Source of the DNA: Mariannaea sp. PMI_226
Taxonomy: Eukaryota > Ascomycota > Sordariomycetes > Hypocreales > Nectriaceae
Assembly (NCBI GenBank): GCA_024336345.1
Contig: JANFOG010000005.1
Span: 744,001-808,000 of the forward strand
Direction: 5' to 3'
DNA: 64,000 nt
Each line of letters starts with the position of its first letter. The first letter of the stretch is position 1. The notes below the pieces were generated by a model. That model saw nothing but the letters and a program-made list of their open reading frames with translations. It ran no database searches and was not told where the DNA came from. Positions 1-11,600 of the stretch are shown piece by piece. A program made the translations under genes and the position numbers.

Positions 1-3000
1 GGAGGGCTTGACCTAATTTTGCTAGCAGGGAACGTCTGAGTGATGTTATTGGGCGCAGGGTCTGTGGCCGTACTGTTGCACTCGGCTACCTTAGCTTCAG
101 CCTCGGGCTGCTTTTCCAAGCTATATCAGTCCTGGGGTTGGGAATAATACCAACTTTTGTTGATTACGTATTGACTAAGTATACACACATAATTACCTGC
201 CAGCCGCCCTTTATCCTATGTACAGGCGCAAAAAGTTAGCTACTACGTATTCGGGCCTCCCCTTGCTCTCCACACGACTTGGTCATCGCAGCCAAACCAA
301 GATGAGATGCCACCCATGTATCTAACAGGCTACAATATCACACACCAGGCACCCATGAACTTGACAGCGATTAGAAACTTGGAATTGAAGACGGTAGCTA
401 TAAAAAAAAAGTAAAAAAAAATATGGGTAAGCGGATACATCAAGTCATCCCATAAAGAAAAAGCAAAAAAATTACGCTGTCAGAGTTGTTGACATCCTGG
501 ACACCGCCTGACTGAACGCGGGGGGAATGAGGATCTACAATCGTACTTTTCACCTGGGTTCCTCTCGTGGCACGTTTCTATCGCCATTGACAGTCAGCAT
601 GATGATTTGCAAGGAAAATTACCAGATGAGTACATAGTATGGAATCGTCTTCCGTGCGCGATACACGTGGGGACCAGGACAAGATAACATGAAAAAAAAT
701 TATTTAAAAGTTCGTAGCCAAGTGAAGATCCTCGGACCTTTTTTGGGGGGGGTTAATCTCATGTCCAATCTCCAAAAAATTTTCCCTCAATGTTCCACCG
801 CTTTCTTTTCCTTCTTTATTCCTTGCTATCCTTCCTACATACTTGCTTTTTTGTCATACTTCGCCTTGTGACTTTTTATTGTTAGCCTTGTCACGAGGAG
901 GTTGCTAGATGTGAGTGATATTCGGAGATGGGGTCGTGTTAGTCTAGCACCGTTGGAAGGAGGCCGGCAAAAATGGGCCGCCGGGAGTGAGAAAGCTGTA
1001 GAGGTATATCCTGTGAGTCTGTTGCAACCACCGTGCATGTCTGACCACCATGTCAGAACAATGCAAACAGCAGCTTGGAGCATCATCAAGCTGTTTCGGA
1101 TTCAAACTCTGCTTCCTGAGATAGTATTGTTGTACGAGAGGGGACATATTTGTAATTATATCAATCTACCAGATGCTATGTACCACAGCACAGCAAGGAG
1201 GCACTTCTCACTCTCTGCCGTGAGACCATGGTTGGTCCATGTTCGGCATATAGCCAAGACCCACGACGTTGTCTATCTCGCCACCCTATACCTTTCTCCT
1301 TCTGTCTTTTTTTTCTTCTTTTTTTTTTTTTTTTTCTCCTTCTTCATCCTGTGGTTGTACGACCACCCATGCACCTGTACCGGTACATTCAACATCTGGA
1401 TCCTGCATGACTTCCCGTACCTCCTTGCCACTTCAACCCTTTCACGGCCACCGGCAAGAGAAGCTCTGACTGCACTTTAGTACGGCAGCTAGAGAGCAGA
1501 AGACCATCTCACTTCCGCAGCATCTATCTAAGCCAGTTAGGTAAAGGCTAGACTAGTGGGGGGAAACGAAGATCCGTCTTGTTTGTGGGATGGCCCGGCC
1601 TAGTAGCGGAACGCTAGAATGCGTAGTGCGGCCTCGCGATAGGTACAGTACCTTGCCTGATATCGAGCAGAAACGGCGGTCGCGTGGTGGTGTTGGATTG
1701 GAGTGAATAATCGGGCATCACATCGAACATGGGGCATTAGAATGGGGTCAAACTAGCACATTGCTTCACTCGATCAGCTACTGTGTGTATGTGTCCTACT
1801 GTGCAGAAGGGATGATCTCGCGGGCTGGCACAAATTATGTACCGGCCATTCTCATTGGCAAACCGGGGAATTTTTCAGCTCGCCTCATACAGATTGACCA
1901 TCAGTCTGTTCAGCCCATTATATCACATGGATGGTTAGATTTTTTCATGCTTGCGCTCCATCTTTTATTTCTCTTTCGAAAAATTCCAAAAATTTTCAGT
2001 TACAGAATGTGTCCAGCTCCGCTCTTCGGCGGAGGTCGAACCACCAAATTATCCATTTTTGAGGCCAAACGCACGATTTGGGGTTCATCCCTTCCCCCCT
2101 GGTTCTCCGTGACGTTGAGATTGGATCGGGCCCCAGTCCCTAATGGTGTCTAAACTGGAGCACAAGTAACGAATTTCATGGGGCTTTGGGGGGCTCGACT
2201 GTACCTTGCTTTGTGTCAGAGTTGAACGGGCGCAGTACCCGTCTAGGCCCTGCTTGTCTCTGGGATTGTTGAGCCCCTCCGGGAATAGATGGGAATGGGA
2301 ACGATCCGGGAGGTGCCTTTGGGGCAGGAAGCCACCCAGCAGTTCAGTCTGACCTCATCTAATAAGGTTTTAGGGCCAGCAGTATGATGCATAGTAATTG
2401 AATGGTATATTACCTGACCGGGATGATGAGATGGGATGAGCCTGTACTTGATGCAAAGCCAATGTGGTACGGCAGTTGGCCGGTCAAGCTGTTGTTATTA
2501 TCGTTCGTTCCTACATGTACGTACTGTATATTGACTATGGTTCGTAAGCCTCATCTGGCACTACAGAAGTCGAGCATGAACTTTCATCCGAAGGCTCTAC
2601 GAGTCCCCTGGTCCTCTACACGGCTAGGAGCTGGCCGGTTTGGTCCCCCACCTCGCGTTGCTCTCCCGCTGTTAATATGAAGGGGCCTCAGATCAGGCGT
2701 CCAACTTCCAGGGCTCTGAATTTTGTTTTGGTCTCATCATAAGTTGTATTTTGTGAGTGGACGTAATGGTCCGGATCATGCCCATGGATCAAGCCTCAAG
2801 GACAAATGGAGCGGGGGATCAAGGAGGTGCATGTCCACTTCCACTCCCCCGGCCCTGCGGACGCCGTCCGGACGTATCCTGGAGGTAAGCATGTTGGCCC
2901 GAGGGAAGGCGATAATAGCATCATTGACGGAATTACCCGCTTGCTGCTCCTGTCTAATGGAACACTGATGAGGCGGGCATCTCTCTCTGGGTTTTGGGTA

Positions 3001-4680
3001 TCTCTATATTTCTGGGGACGAACACGGTGCAAACATGGCTGTAATCGTCTTTTTTTTTTCTTCTAGGTGGCAATCAGCCAACTAGTCATCGGCTTCCCGC
3101 TCCCACTTGCCGGGCGTCGTGCCTTTTAGATAGTCCAGTACTGTGTAGCAGACCCACAGAGCTGGCTAAACCTTTCCCCTCCACTGTCTGGTTTCGAATC
3201 AAACGAAGACATATTACAGGGTGCTGTAATCTGTACCCCGTAACTTGGGTATACCTGGGACGTCCGATGTGCAGAATTAGTCACCGGGAGCATAATCCTG
3301 TCCCTATATGCGGCACAGCAGACAGGCCTAGGTGGGTGCAAGTTTGAAGCATATATCAATCATTGCTGGTCCTTTGTGCGATGATGATGATGCTGATGAT
3401 AATTTAAAGATGGGAGAAAATGCGTATGCACGCGTGGACCTGGTAATTAATAATTGGATTCCTTGGTACCTTGCGTAGTCTTAGCCTGTATTGGGAACTG
3501 GATGAACTAGAACCTAGTTGATTTGCCCCCCCCGCAGCACTTTGGGTGAGGGCCGAGCACCAGGTCAGTGGTTCAACTAAAAGCAGTGCTTCTACACGAC
3601 GTAGCAGGGCCAATCGCATGGCCGTTACAGAATCGCGACAACTTTATCGTTGCCTATCAACTATGGCATGAAAAAAAAGTGGGAGGAATTTGTTAGGGAC
3701 TTGTGAGGTGGTTCCGCATCGAGGAATCTGTTCGTGCAGGGTTCAAGTGCATGACCAAGGTATTCATGCACGTAAGCCCCTTGTCTTTTCGACTTTCTTT
3801 CGATTCCAGCGTAGATACATGGTATATCTACGCCGAGTAAGTGGTACTTCGTATTATCTTCCATTGCAGGATTTGTGTGCTTTATTAGCCTTCCGGGTAC
3901 AGACGCACAAAGCACGCCAATTACACACCTGGGCAGTATCTTTGCGGTCTGGCCGGGGTTGTAGTACATAGGTGGCTTGGGTACTGTGGTACAATCTGGC
4001 CCTACACTCTTCGTGGCCTAATAAGTCGAGTGGTCCCCTTGCCCCCCGCTCCCTCCTTGCCTCCTTACCAAGAAAAATAATAGCCAAAGTAGAACAAGCA
4101 CACCAAGTACTGCACTACGTACCTTTGCCCTGTAAGCTCATTACCTGGCTGGCTGGGGCTTCTGTTTCTCCATCTCCTCGTGTGGCCACCCATCCCGCTG
4201 GCTCCATATTTTGGCTCATTACTCCCCATACACTACAGATGACCCTCCGGCTTCATTGCTCGAAAGGTGGCTAGGTACGGAGCAACTGTCCTCACTAATT
4301 ATTACTGCGCATCTTGCCTTAACCTGACTTGGAGCTCTCTCGCCTGCACAACCTATTTTCCTGTTTACCCTGATCACTCTCATCTCCTTGTCTCATCTAC
4401 ATCTCAATAACTGCAACACCACTCGCTATTCGGGAGGCGCAAGAATTGTTGCTTTCTGGCACGGCCTTGTTGCGCGCAAATCTCAGCCAGCACCAGCATC
4501 CATTACTGATGGGTTGCTGGTCCCGCCTAATCGTCCTTCCAACTACAGCCAACGAGCTTCTTCTAAGACTAGGCCATCCCCGCAGCCACGCCAAGTGATT
4601 GGACTTCCGAACCTTCTTCTTTACTTCGACGTTGGCTTCCATTTTATTTCCACTGCATCCCGCCCCCGAACACACCCACC

Positions 4681-4718
4681 CACCACTACTACTACTACCA
4701 CCACCACCACCACCACCA
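4681..4718 (+). repeat. ACT/ACC trinucleotide microsatellite
   Basis: A run of ACT units passing into ACC/CCA units lies in the pyrimidine-rich leader region about 330 bases upstream of the RasGAP start codon. It is probably in the 5' untranslated region and could vary in length between strains. Confidence 0.7.
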
Positions 4719-5016
4719 AACCCCAACTAACCACTCATCTTCTCTCACCTCCCCGCCCACGAAAACCGTCTTTTCTTTTGTCGAAATCGAAGACGACGGT
4801 AGCGACCACCCCTCCGTACGAGTCGCTATCCTCCCCCTCCCAAACCTCGAAAGCTACGAATTATTCCTCTGTCGCTCCTCTGTTGCTCCTCATCCTCAAA
4901 GGGAAGAGCTTGACCCAAGAAACGTGCGAGCAGCCACTGCTGCAAGTCCTCCTCTCCTCTTCCTCCCCTCGGCTATCAATGCGGGCCGACAACGCACATT
5001 TGCACGTAGACAGACC

Positions 5017-5025
5017 ATGGCCTAG
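5017..5025 (+). promoter_or_regulatory. minimal uORF (Met-Ala-stop) before RasGAP
   Basis: An ATG GCC TAG sits 17 bases upstream of the RasGAP ATG. Its context is accATGg, with A at -3 and G at +4, which is a strong eukaryotic start context. A second uORF begins at 4979 (ATG, weaker context), runs 32 codons and ends at 5077, overlapping the main start at 5043. Together they could lower RasGAP translation, provided this stretch is retained in the mature leader. The TTTTAG just before the start could also be a 3' splice site that removes both. Confidence 0.4.
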
Positions 5026-5042
5026 GCCTACAACTTTTAGTG

Positions 5043-8000
5043 ATGGACGGACAAACAAACCTGCGCACAAATGGTAGCGATTCCGCTATCAGGAATCCGT
5101 CGACTCCCCTTTCCGTCCAACGTGATCTCAAAATGGAACGCTCAAGCGCATCGAACCTGAGGGCCGCCTTCAGAGCGACCCTCACTTCCTCTGGCACCAT
5201 TCGTGCCGTAACCCCCGAGATGAGCGACTCTACGATCCCGACCGTCACAACCGATTCTCTAGTCTCCGCCAACTCTCAGCAGAGTTCCCCGCGATCCATC
5301 CCGGGCGGCCCCGTTCGTCGTCAGGGCATGGTCTTCAACGATGTATTTTCCGAGTCTTACGAAAGTCTTGATTCAAGCCCACCTCATCATCTGAGACATA
5401 CCGGCGGCAACATGCGGCCCAGGACTAGGACAATGGATACATCAATGCTAGCTCAGCGGAGTATTCCTCCTTCAAACGAGCGTCATCGAGTCGGCAGCGT
5501 GAGCTCCACAGGCTCGCAGCATACCGAAGAGCCAAAACCGAGCGCCTCTCTGGACACTCTAACGTATCAATCGCCCGTTTCAACCAAGGAGTCGTCGTCG
5601 TCGTCTTCCCACAAAGATAAGAAGAACTCCAATAACAGGCGCCTGATGAAGAGACAATCATCTCGACCTACCTCACCACTCATCTCTCCTCCTCCTACAG
5701 TCGATTCTCTCCCGCTACCAATTGCCACAGATGATGCAAATAAAGTACTGATGCTGATGCGAACCCTGTGCGGTAGAATGCGTGGTGAGATAGAATACCA
5801 AGGCGAGACTGGAGGTCCTTGGCACACGGGTATAGCCTATATTGAGGAAGAAAAAGGGTGCTTAATGTTTGATTCAGGTCAAAATGGTCCCTTTCATATT
5901 CCTCTTGTTTCTGATTTACGGGGCTGTCGAGTGCTCCCTGTCGACTACCCCGAACTATCCAAGGAATGCCTCGAACTCGTCTGTTTATCCCCTCCGGTTG
6001 AGATTCTGATCTGTCCTCTCGTTGTTGAAGAGTTCGACCTCTGGTTAGCAGCATTGCTCTGCTGGCAGCAGCTTCGACCCACGGGAGTCAGATTAACCAA
6101 CGGGAAGCCAGCCAGTCCTTCGCCTTCACGACCAGAATTGAAGAGACATGGTTGGTCACGCGAGAAAATAAAGCCCACAAGCATCATCAAGGTTGGAAAG
6201 ATGATGCTATGGGACAAGGGAGTGGCGGCTAACCCTAGAGCGATTGTCAAACGACCTTCAACCAGGGATTTACGGTCTCCTACCACCTCCTGGCGAAGGG
6301 TTTCTTGTATTCTCCAAGACAATGGAGAATTCAAATTATTGACGGAAAACGATGCGTCCGTTCTGTCCATCATTGAGCTATCCCACCTATCACGATGTGC
6401 CATTCAGCAACTCGACAGGACCGTTCTGGATGAGGAGTATTCGATTGCCATTTTCCCTAGCTATGCATCATCAGCTACTCATCTTTCCGTCTTCCGACCT
6501 GTTTACTTGGCTCTGGACAGCAGGGTCCATTTCGAGGTTTGGTTTGTCCTATTGCGAGCATTCGCTGTTCCAGACATGTACAAACTTGACCATCCCAACA
6601 CGTCCGAAATTTTAGAGATAGAAAACGTTGAGCATGAGTACGAAGGGGAGGTATTTCGATTGGAACAGACAATCAGCATTCGCATTACAGAGGCAAAGAT
6701 CAAGGGCAAACCTTCCGGCATTGATGGTGCTATAGCTATACCGGAACGGCCGAACAAGTGGGAGCCAGACCCATTAGTCGGCAATTACCTGGCCGAGGTC
6801 ATCCTCGATGGAGAAGTGAGATCAAGGACAACGACTAAGACAGGAACTAAGAACCCTTTCTGGCGAGAAGAGTGCGAATTTACCGATCTTCCTCCGTCGA
6901 TGCCAATTCTTTCGGTCGTTTTGAAGCGGGTGGAGGGAAACTTTGAGAGCTCGAGCAATTTGCTGCAGGCCTCTGTGGGCCTGCCCAAGACCCGCAATCT
7001 TCAGGAATTTGTCGTCGGTGCTGTAGATATTCCTCTTGAGTCTCAGGGATTTGACAGGGAAGCTGAGCAGTGGCTCCCAGTCATTGACGAGCAACAGCAG
7101 ACCCTCGGATCAATGCTTGTCAGGGTCACGCATGAAGAGCATGTCGTGCTCTTGGCAAGAGAATACCAACCACTGTCAGACCTCCTTCATCGCCTGCCCA
7201 CCGGCCTCACGAACCAGATCTCTGCGGTGCTTCCAGGACAACTACGCCGCCTGTCGGAACTGCTCCTGAATATTTTCCAAGTGTCTGGGTTCGCCACTGA
7301 ATGGTTGATGGCCCTTGTTGAGGACGAGATAGACGGCATCGGAAGCCAGGCGTCGATAAAAAAGTATCGGTTCAGCAGCCGACTCAAGTCCAATGACTCG
7401 GTTGAGGTAGCAACAGATCGTGAGTTGATTGTGCGAGATATGAGCAAGTCTCTGGCAGGAGAGGCAAACCTTCTTTTCCGTGGCAATTCGCTTCTCACAC
7501 AAGCGCTTGAGTTTCATATGCGACGGCTGGGCAAGGAATACTTGGCAGATGTTCTCCAGGAGAAGATTTTTGAGATCAATGAGATCAACCCCGACTGTGA
7601 AGTTGACCCCAGCAAAGTCCTTTATGGAGCTGATCTCGATAACCACTGGAGCACTTTGATCACCTTGACGAATGAGGTATGGGGTTGCATTTGTGCATCA
7701 GCCGATCGTATCCCCCCCGAGCTGCGCCAAGTTCTCAAGTACATCCGAGCCGTTGCTGAGGATCGTTATGGAGACTTTCTCCGAACTGTGACTTACACGT
7801 CTGTTTCCGGCTTCCTTTTCCTACGGTTCATCTGCCCTGCAATCCTCTCACCAAAGCTATTCAATCTCCTTCGCGACCATCCTCAGCCTCGTGCGCAACG
7901 CACATTCACTCTTATTGCCAAAGCTCTCCAGAAACTTGCCAACCTGTCGACTTTTGGGAAGCGCGAGGAGTGGATGGAACCCATGAACAGATTCCTCAAT

Positions 8001-8675
8001 GTTCAACGACAGTCTATCCGCGATTATATCGACAAAGTATGCAGTATCCCTTCTGACAACAGTAGCAAACTCATACCCGCCGCCTACAGCACTCCTGTTA
8101 CTATCCTAGGACGTCTCGGTACGAGTGCCAAGGAAGGCTATCCTAGTCTTCCGTACCTTATTGACCAGACGCGGAATTATGCTGGACTGGTAAAACTCTG
8201 GGTTGACGCCAGACCGATTGATGACAAGAAGGGCGAGGTAGATGATGACCTCGTGCAATTCAACGACATGTGCTTCGCTCTACAGTATCGTGTCGATGCA
8301 TGCCTTGCCAAAGTTGAATCATATCGAGTCAATGAGGCTGAATATACTCCCACCGAAGAAGTTGGCGAGTCTGTCGAGAAAACTTCCACGATCGATGCGT
8401 TGTCAGTCTCCTACGCCAGCTCTTCCCCGGTGTGGAATGACACTTCATATGAACCTACACCTGGAAGCTCCGGTAGCGAGATTGAGGAAGCACGTTCTAA
8501 ACGACATAGCAAAGAGATGCGTCGTGGCAAGGATAAACATGGTGGCTTCAGGCAGGTCAGCGCCAGTGCAGGCCACACGCTCAAGACCAAGAACGGCCGT
8601 GTTGGAAGGACGATTCTCAGTGGCATTATGCGCATTGGCGGTCGCGGGGAAAGCCCAGACAAGACTCATAAATGA
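5043..8675 (+). CDS. bud2: PH-C2-RasGAP protein, Bud2/Cla2-like GTPase activator
   Basis: Single-exon gene of 1210 residues. Residues 1-225 are Ser/Pro-rich and probably disordered. Two PH-like stretches follow (about 230-346 and 383-515), then a C2-like domain (about 537-677) and a RasGAP domain (about 740-1000). The RasGAP domain shows FRGNSL with the likely arginine finger at R813, and the signature FLRFICPAILSP with R928. The family speeds GTP hydrolysis on Ras-like GTPases. The PH-C2-GAP order and the length fit yeast Bud2/Cla2, the GAP for Rsr1 in bud-site and polarity control, better than Ira or NF1. The tail after 1000 is low-complexity and basic. Start chosen: the ATG at 5043, because the frame is closed by TAG at 5007 and only a GTG lies between. 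Spa2, another polarity protein, lies 30 kb away. The GAP assignment is firm; the target GTPase is inferred. Confidence 0.92.
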   Translation: MDGQTNLRTNGSDSAIRNPSTPLSVQRDLKMERSSASNLRAAFRATLTSSGTIRAVTPEMSDSTIPTVTTDSLVSANSQQSSPRSIPGGPVRRQGMVFNDVFSESYESLDSSPPHHLRHTGGNMRPRTRTMDTSMLAQRSIPPSNERHRVGSVSSTGSQHTEEPKPSASLDTLTYQSPVSTKESSSSSSHKDKKNSNNRRLMKRQSSRPTSPLISPPPTVDSLPLPIATDDANKVLMLMRTLCGRMRGEIEYQGETGGPWHTGIAYIEEEKGCLMFDSGQNGPFHIPLVSDLRGCRVLPVDYPELSKECLELVCLSPPVEILICPLVVEEFDLWLAALLCWQQLRPTGVRLTNGKPASPSPSRPELKRHGWSREKIKPTSIIKVGKMMLWDKGVAANPRAIVKRPSTRDLRSPTTSWRRVSCILQDNGEFKLLTENDASVLSIIELSHLSRCAIQQLDRTVLDEEYSIAIFPSYASSATHLSVFRPVYLALDSRVHFEVWFVLLRAFAVPDMYKLDHPNTSEILEIENVEHEYEGEVFRLEQTISIRITEAKIKGKPSGIDGAIAIPERPNKWEPDPLVGNYLAEVILDGEVRSRTTTKTGTKNPFWREECEFTDLPPSMPILSVVLKRVEGNFESSSNLLQASVGLPKTRNLQEFVVGAVDIPLESQGFDREAEQWLPVIDEQQQTLGSMLVRVTHEEHVVLLAREYQPLSDLLHRLPTGLTNQISAVLPGQLRRLSELLLNIFQVSGFATEWLMALVEDEIDGIGSQASIKKYRFSSRLKSNDSVEVATDRELIVRDMSKSLAGEANLLFRGNSLLTQALEFHMRRLGKEYLADVLQEKIFEINEINPDCEVDPSKVLYGADLDNHWSTLITLTNEVWGCICASADRIPPELRQVLKYIRAVAEDRYGDFLRTVTYTSVSGFLFLRFICPAILSPKLFNLLRDHPQPRAQRTFTLIAKALQKLANLSTFGKREEWMEPMNRFLNVQRQSIRDYIDKVCSIPSDNSSKLIPAAYSTPVTILGRLGTSAKEGYPSLPYLIDQTRNYAGLVKLWVDARPIDDKKGEVDDDLVQFNDMCFALQYRVDACLAKVESYRVNEAEYTPTEEVGESVEKTSTIDALSVSYASSSPVWNDTSYEPTPGSSGSEIEEARSKRHSKEMRRGKDKHGGFRQVSASAGHTLKTKNGRVGRTILSGIMRIGGRGESPDKTHK

Positions 8676-11600
8676 GCGCTCGAAAACTTGTGACGAAATG
8701 CATCGATACGGCCCTTGGACTCACGACTTGACGACTCACTATTTCTCTATTCGCATCATATACACACCCCTCAGTCTTTCTTTTTTTTCAACTCCTCTGT
8801 GACTAGGAAGGCTGCAAACGTATATCTACTTGCCCTTCTAGCAACACATGAGGTGTTTCATTCGTTTATCAAAAAAATCATTCCCTTCTCGTCTTTCTTT
8901 TTATTTCATCCCGTCTTGTTAGCCCTTCTCTTTTAGAGGTGCCCTCGACACATTGCAGTAGACCCGGATATTACTTTCTCTGGGAGGGAATTCTGCGTTG
9001 GAGAGGGCTTTTTCACGAACCATCAAAAAATGTATTTCATGAGTTTCGTTGGCCAGGGATAAAACAACCCCCTTTTTGTCTCCTTTTTTTTTTCTGTTGT
9101 TGTTTCTCCCCCGTATTTCGCACACGTATTCTATCATGGGGTAGGCATTTGTGTTTGTTCGTTGTTTTACACAGCTTCATATTTTTTTTTTTTTTCATTT
9201 TTCCTATCTTCTTGGATAAGGGTAAAAGGGGCAGGCAGCAAAATATACCCTTTTTTGCGATTGTAGCGGGATGAATAGATGGAGTGAGTTTGGATGGATT
9301 ATTCTGGTTATGTTTTCTATGAAGGAGTGGAGGAGGGATGAGGAGTAGTGGCGACTTGGAGCAGAGGTGTGTAAGATGAGCTTCTGTGTATCCTAGGGTT
9401 GAATATCCTGGGATAAGTATACAAAAGAGGAATAAAACTTGAGAGATTTAGTCTTCTCACCTTAAGTGGCCATAAATGCTGTGATTTTCCATTGTCGTAA
9501 GGTGTTTCGAGGGACTCAAGGTTGACAGCACTGAGAAACGCTTCTTGTATTATAGTTTGGTTAAATACATTTGGACAACTAAACAACTTCACTCATATCT
9601 GCGTGAAGTAAATATAAGAAAAGGAGGTGCGATTGGCTGATGGTGCTGTGTCGCCTTAGGAGTGTATGAAACAGGGGAATAACAGCTAGATAGTGAATAA
9701 GTCTATTTGTAAATCGGGAGTATGCTCATCACGTCTTGTACCAATCATTCCGAGTTACAAACCACTAGATATCAAATACAAATACCATCTAATACTGACT
9801 GAAAGCTCGAACGAAGTAGGCGGCAGGTCATTGCCTTTCAGACACAATCACCATCGCTACAAACCATCCTCTTGGTACGCATCTTGGTGCTACACACCAC
9901 GTGGCGCTATTGAAGTTGTGATCAGCGACGCAATGCCATTTTGTTAGACAGGAAGGACTGTTTAACGCCACATGATAGAGTGACTAAAGCGTTAAAGCAA
10001 GCATGGATCTAGGCAATAGGCCGGGTGAAGCTGGTGGCTTATGGCAGCTCATGCGCGAAAAGGCGTTCCATCTACCAAACAAAACCACTGGTGCTCACGT
10101 GTCGAATTCACGCCATTGAGGCCCAACATCAACTTATTGAGGAAAGCCCTGCGGCAGAAGTGTATGACCCAAGAAAGAAGGTGTTTATTGGTGAAAGAGA
10201 AATCTCCCAACTCGTTACCGAGTCAAGTTACTTGCAAAAACAGTTCACTACCGCCCTGCATTTAGCGGAAGCTCTCCGGGGGATGACCCAAGCATGGCTG
10301 CGTATGGTATTGCCAACTTTGAACCCCTTTACGAGAACAACTACTCATGTGATAAATTATCATGTAATTCTACTCATTCGTCCGGGCACTGGCAAAGTGT
10401 GTCGAATTCGATCTTCACTGAGTTTGATGTGGTGTGGTTTGCCTGCCCCCCTTTTCCTCGTTGTCAACTTGTTCCGTTCTGTCCGGAACTCGCGCGCCAA
10501 GTCTCAAAACATCATCTTTCTATTGTCGAAGGATTTCCAGGAGGCAACCATGGTCTTCTATGAGACCAGGTGGGGAGGAGGGGTGAGGAGTCGAAGGCAT
10601 ACAGCGATGCCTGGTCATGACAATTGCTGTTTTACCATGATGCATTACTCGTGTTACAAGATACGACACCAAACTATGAGAATACATCACCAACGATCAG
10701 CATATGCCCCTCATATGCCTTATAAATTGCAAATTCCCGCCACCATTACAAAGTCATCTGACTTGGTGCTCTTTCGCCAGCCTGTAGTTCTTATGAAAGC
10801 CTTGATGAGCGACAAACAGGTGACCGCCTCAGCCCCCAATAGACCCAAAACATGGCATGATTATCACTCATCGTAAACACAATATCGGGTGGGTCAGTAA
10901 GGGTTCAATTGCGCTCAAAGCACGAATAATATAGGCTTGAATGTCATCGGGCATATGGCATCAGATGAGGGCTCCATCGCCGTTCTGGCTGACGACTGTC
11001 CCTACTCCGAAATGGATACCGTAGTCAAAGCCTCGAAAGATCGGTCATATCTGAATTGGTATACCAAGTATTGGAGAGAAAAAAATATCCCTTGACAATC
11101 CGAGTATCAGCCCAATGGTGATTCGATCAAGCCGGTGTGAGTGGAAGGCGAATTGGGGGAAGATGATGAACGGTGGTTCGTAGTTGAGGAATTCTAGGGC
11201 GGCCAATTAAATGTTGACCGACAGGGACCTTGGCCAATGAAGGCAGATGCTGGTTTTTGATGGGCTTTCATTCTTTGGCCATAATATTGATGCTAATACA
11301 TGTCTGTCTGCCTTACCCAATATGACCTAGCTCTCTGCGGTATCTGCAGAGCATCTACAGATGACTCCGTGTGTATTCTGTTGTTTACTACGAGCAAGGC
11401 AAATGGGATATCTGAAAGCAGATTGCTCTCTTTCCATGACTAGGAACTCTGCCAGTAAAAGGGAAAGGGAAGGGCCCGATGCAATCTTACGGCGTGGGCA
11501 CAGCTGGTATGCACTTTTGGCAGGTTTGCTAAAGGGGACTAGAAGCGTGCCACGCATGAACATGAAATACACGGTGCCTACCTTACCCGGTGTAATCTGT

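Larger units (their letters stand above)
1..5042. other. gene-poor spacer and RasGAP leader
   Basis: I see no supportable gene here. The open frames are short, start mostly at non-ATG codons, and show no recognisable domain or coding composition. The stretch holds a T-rich run near 1307-1336 and several TACCT/AGGTA-type motifs. From about 4380 it becomes C/T-rich, which looks like the transcribed leader of the RasGAP gene. A non-coding RNA cannot be excluded. Confidence 0.5.

Noticed and set aside
902..1480. 192-codon open frame on the plus strand
   Set aside because: Non-ATG start, contains the poly-T run as a Phe run, and overlaps frames on the other strand; nothing supports coding.
4388..5077. 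229-codon frame in the RasGAP leader
   Set aside because: It begins with TTG and is mostly C/T-rich leader read as Thr, Ser and Pro. Only the part from ATG 4979 is kept, as a possible uORF.
10025..10876. 283-codon open frame on the plus strand
   Set aside because: It starts with GTG, has no domain or coding-like composition, and sits in a gap with several similar chance frames.
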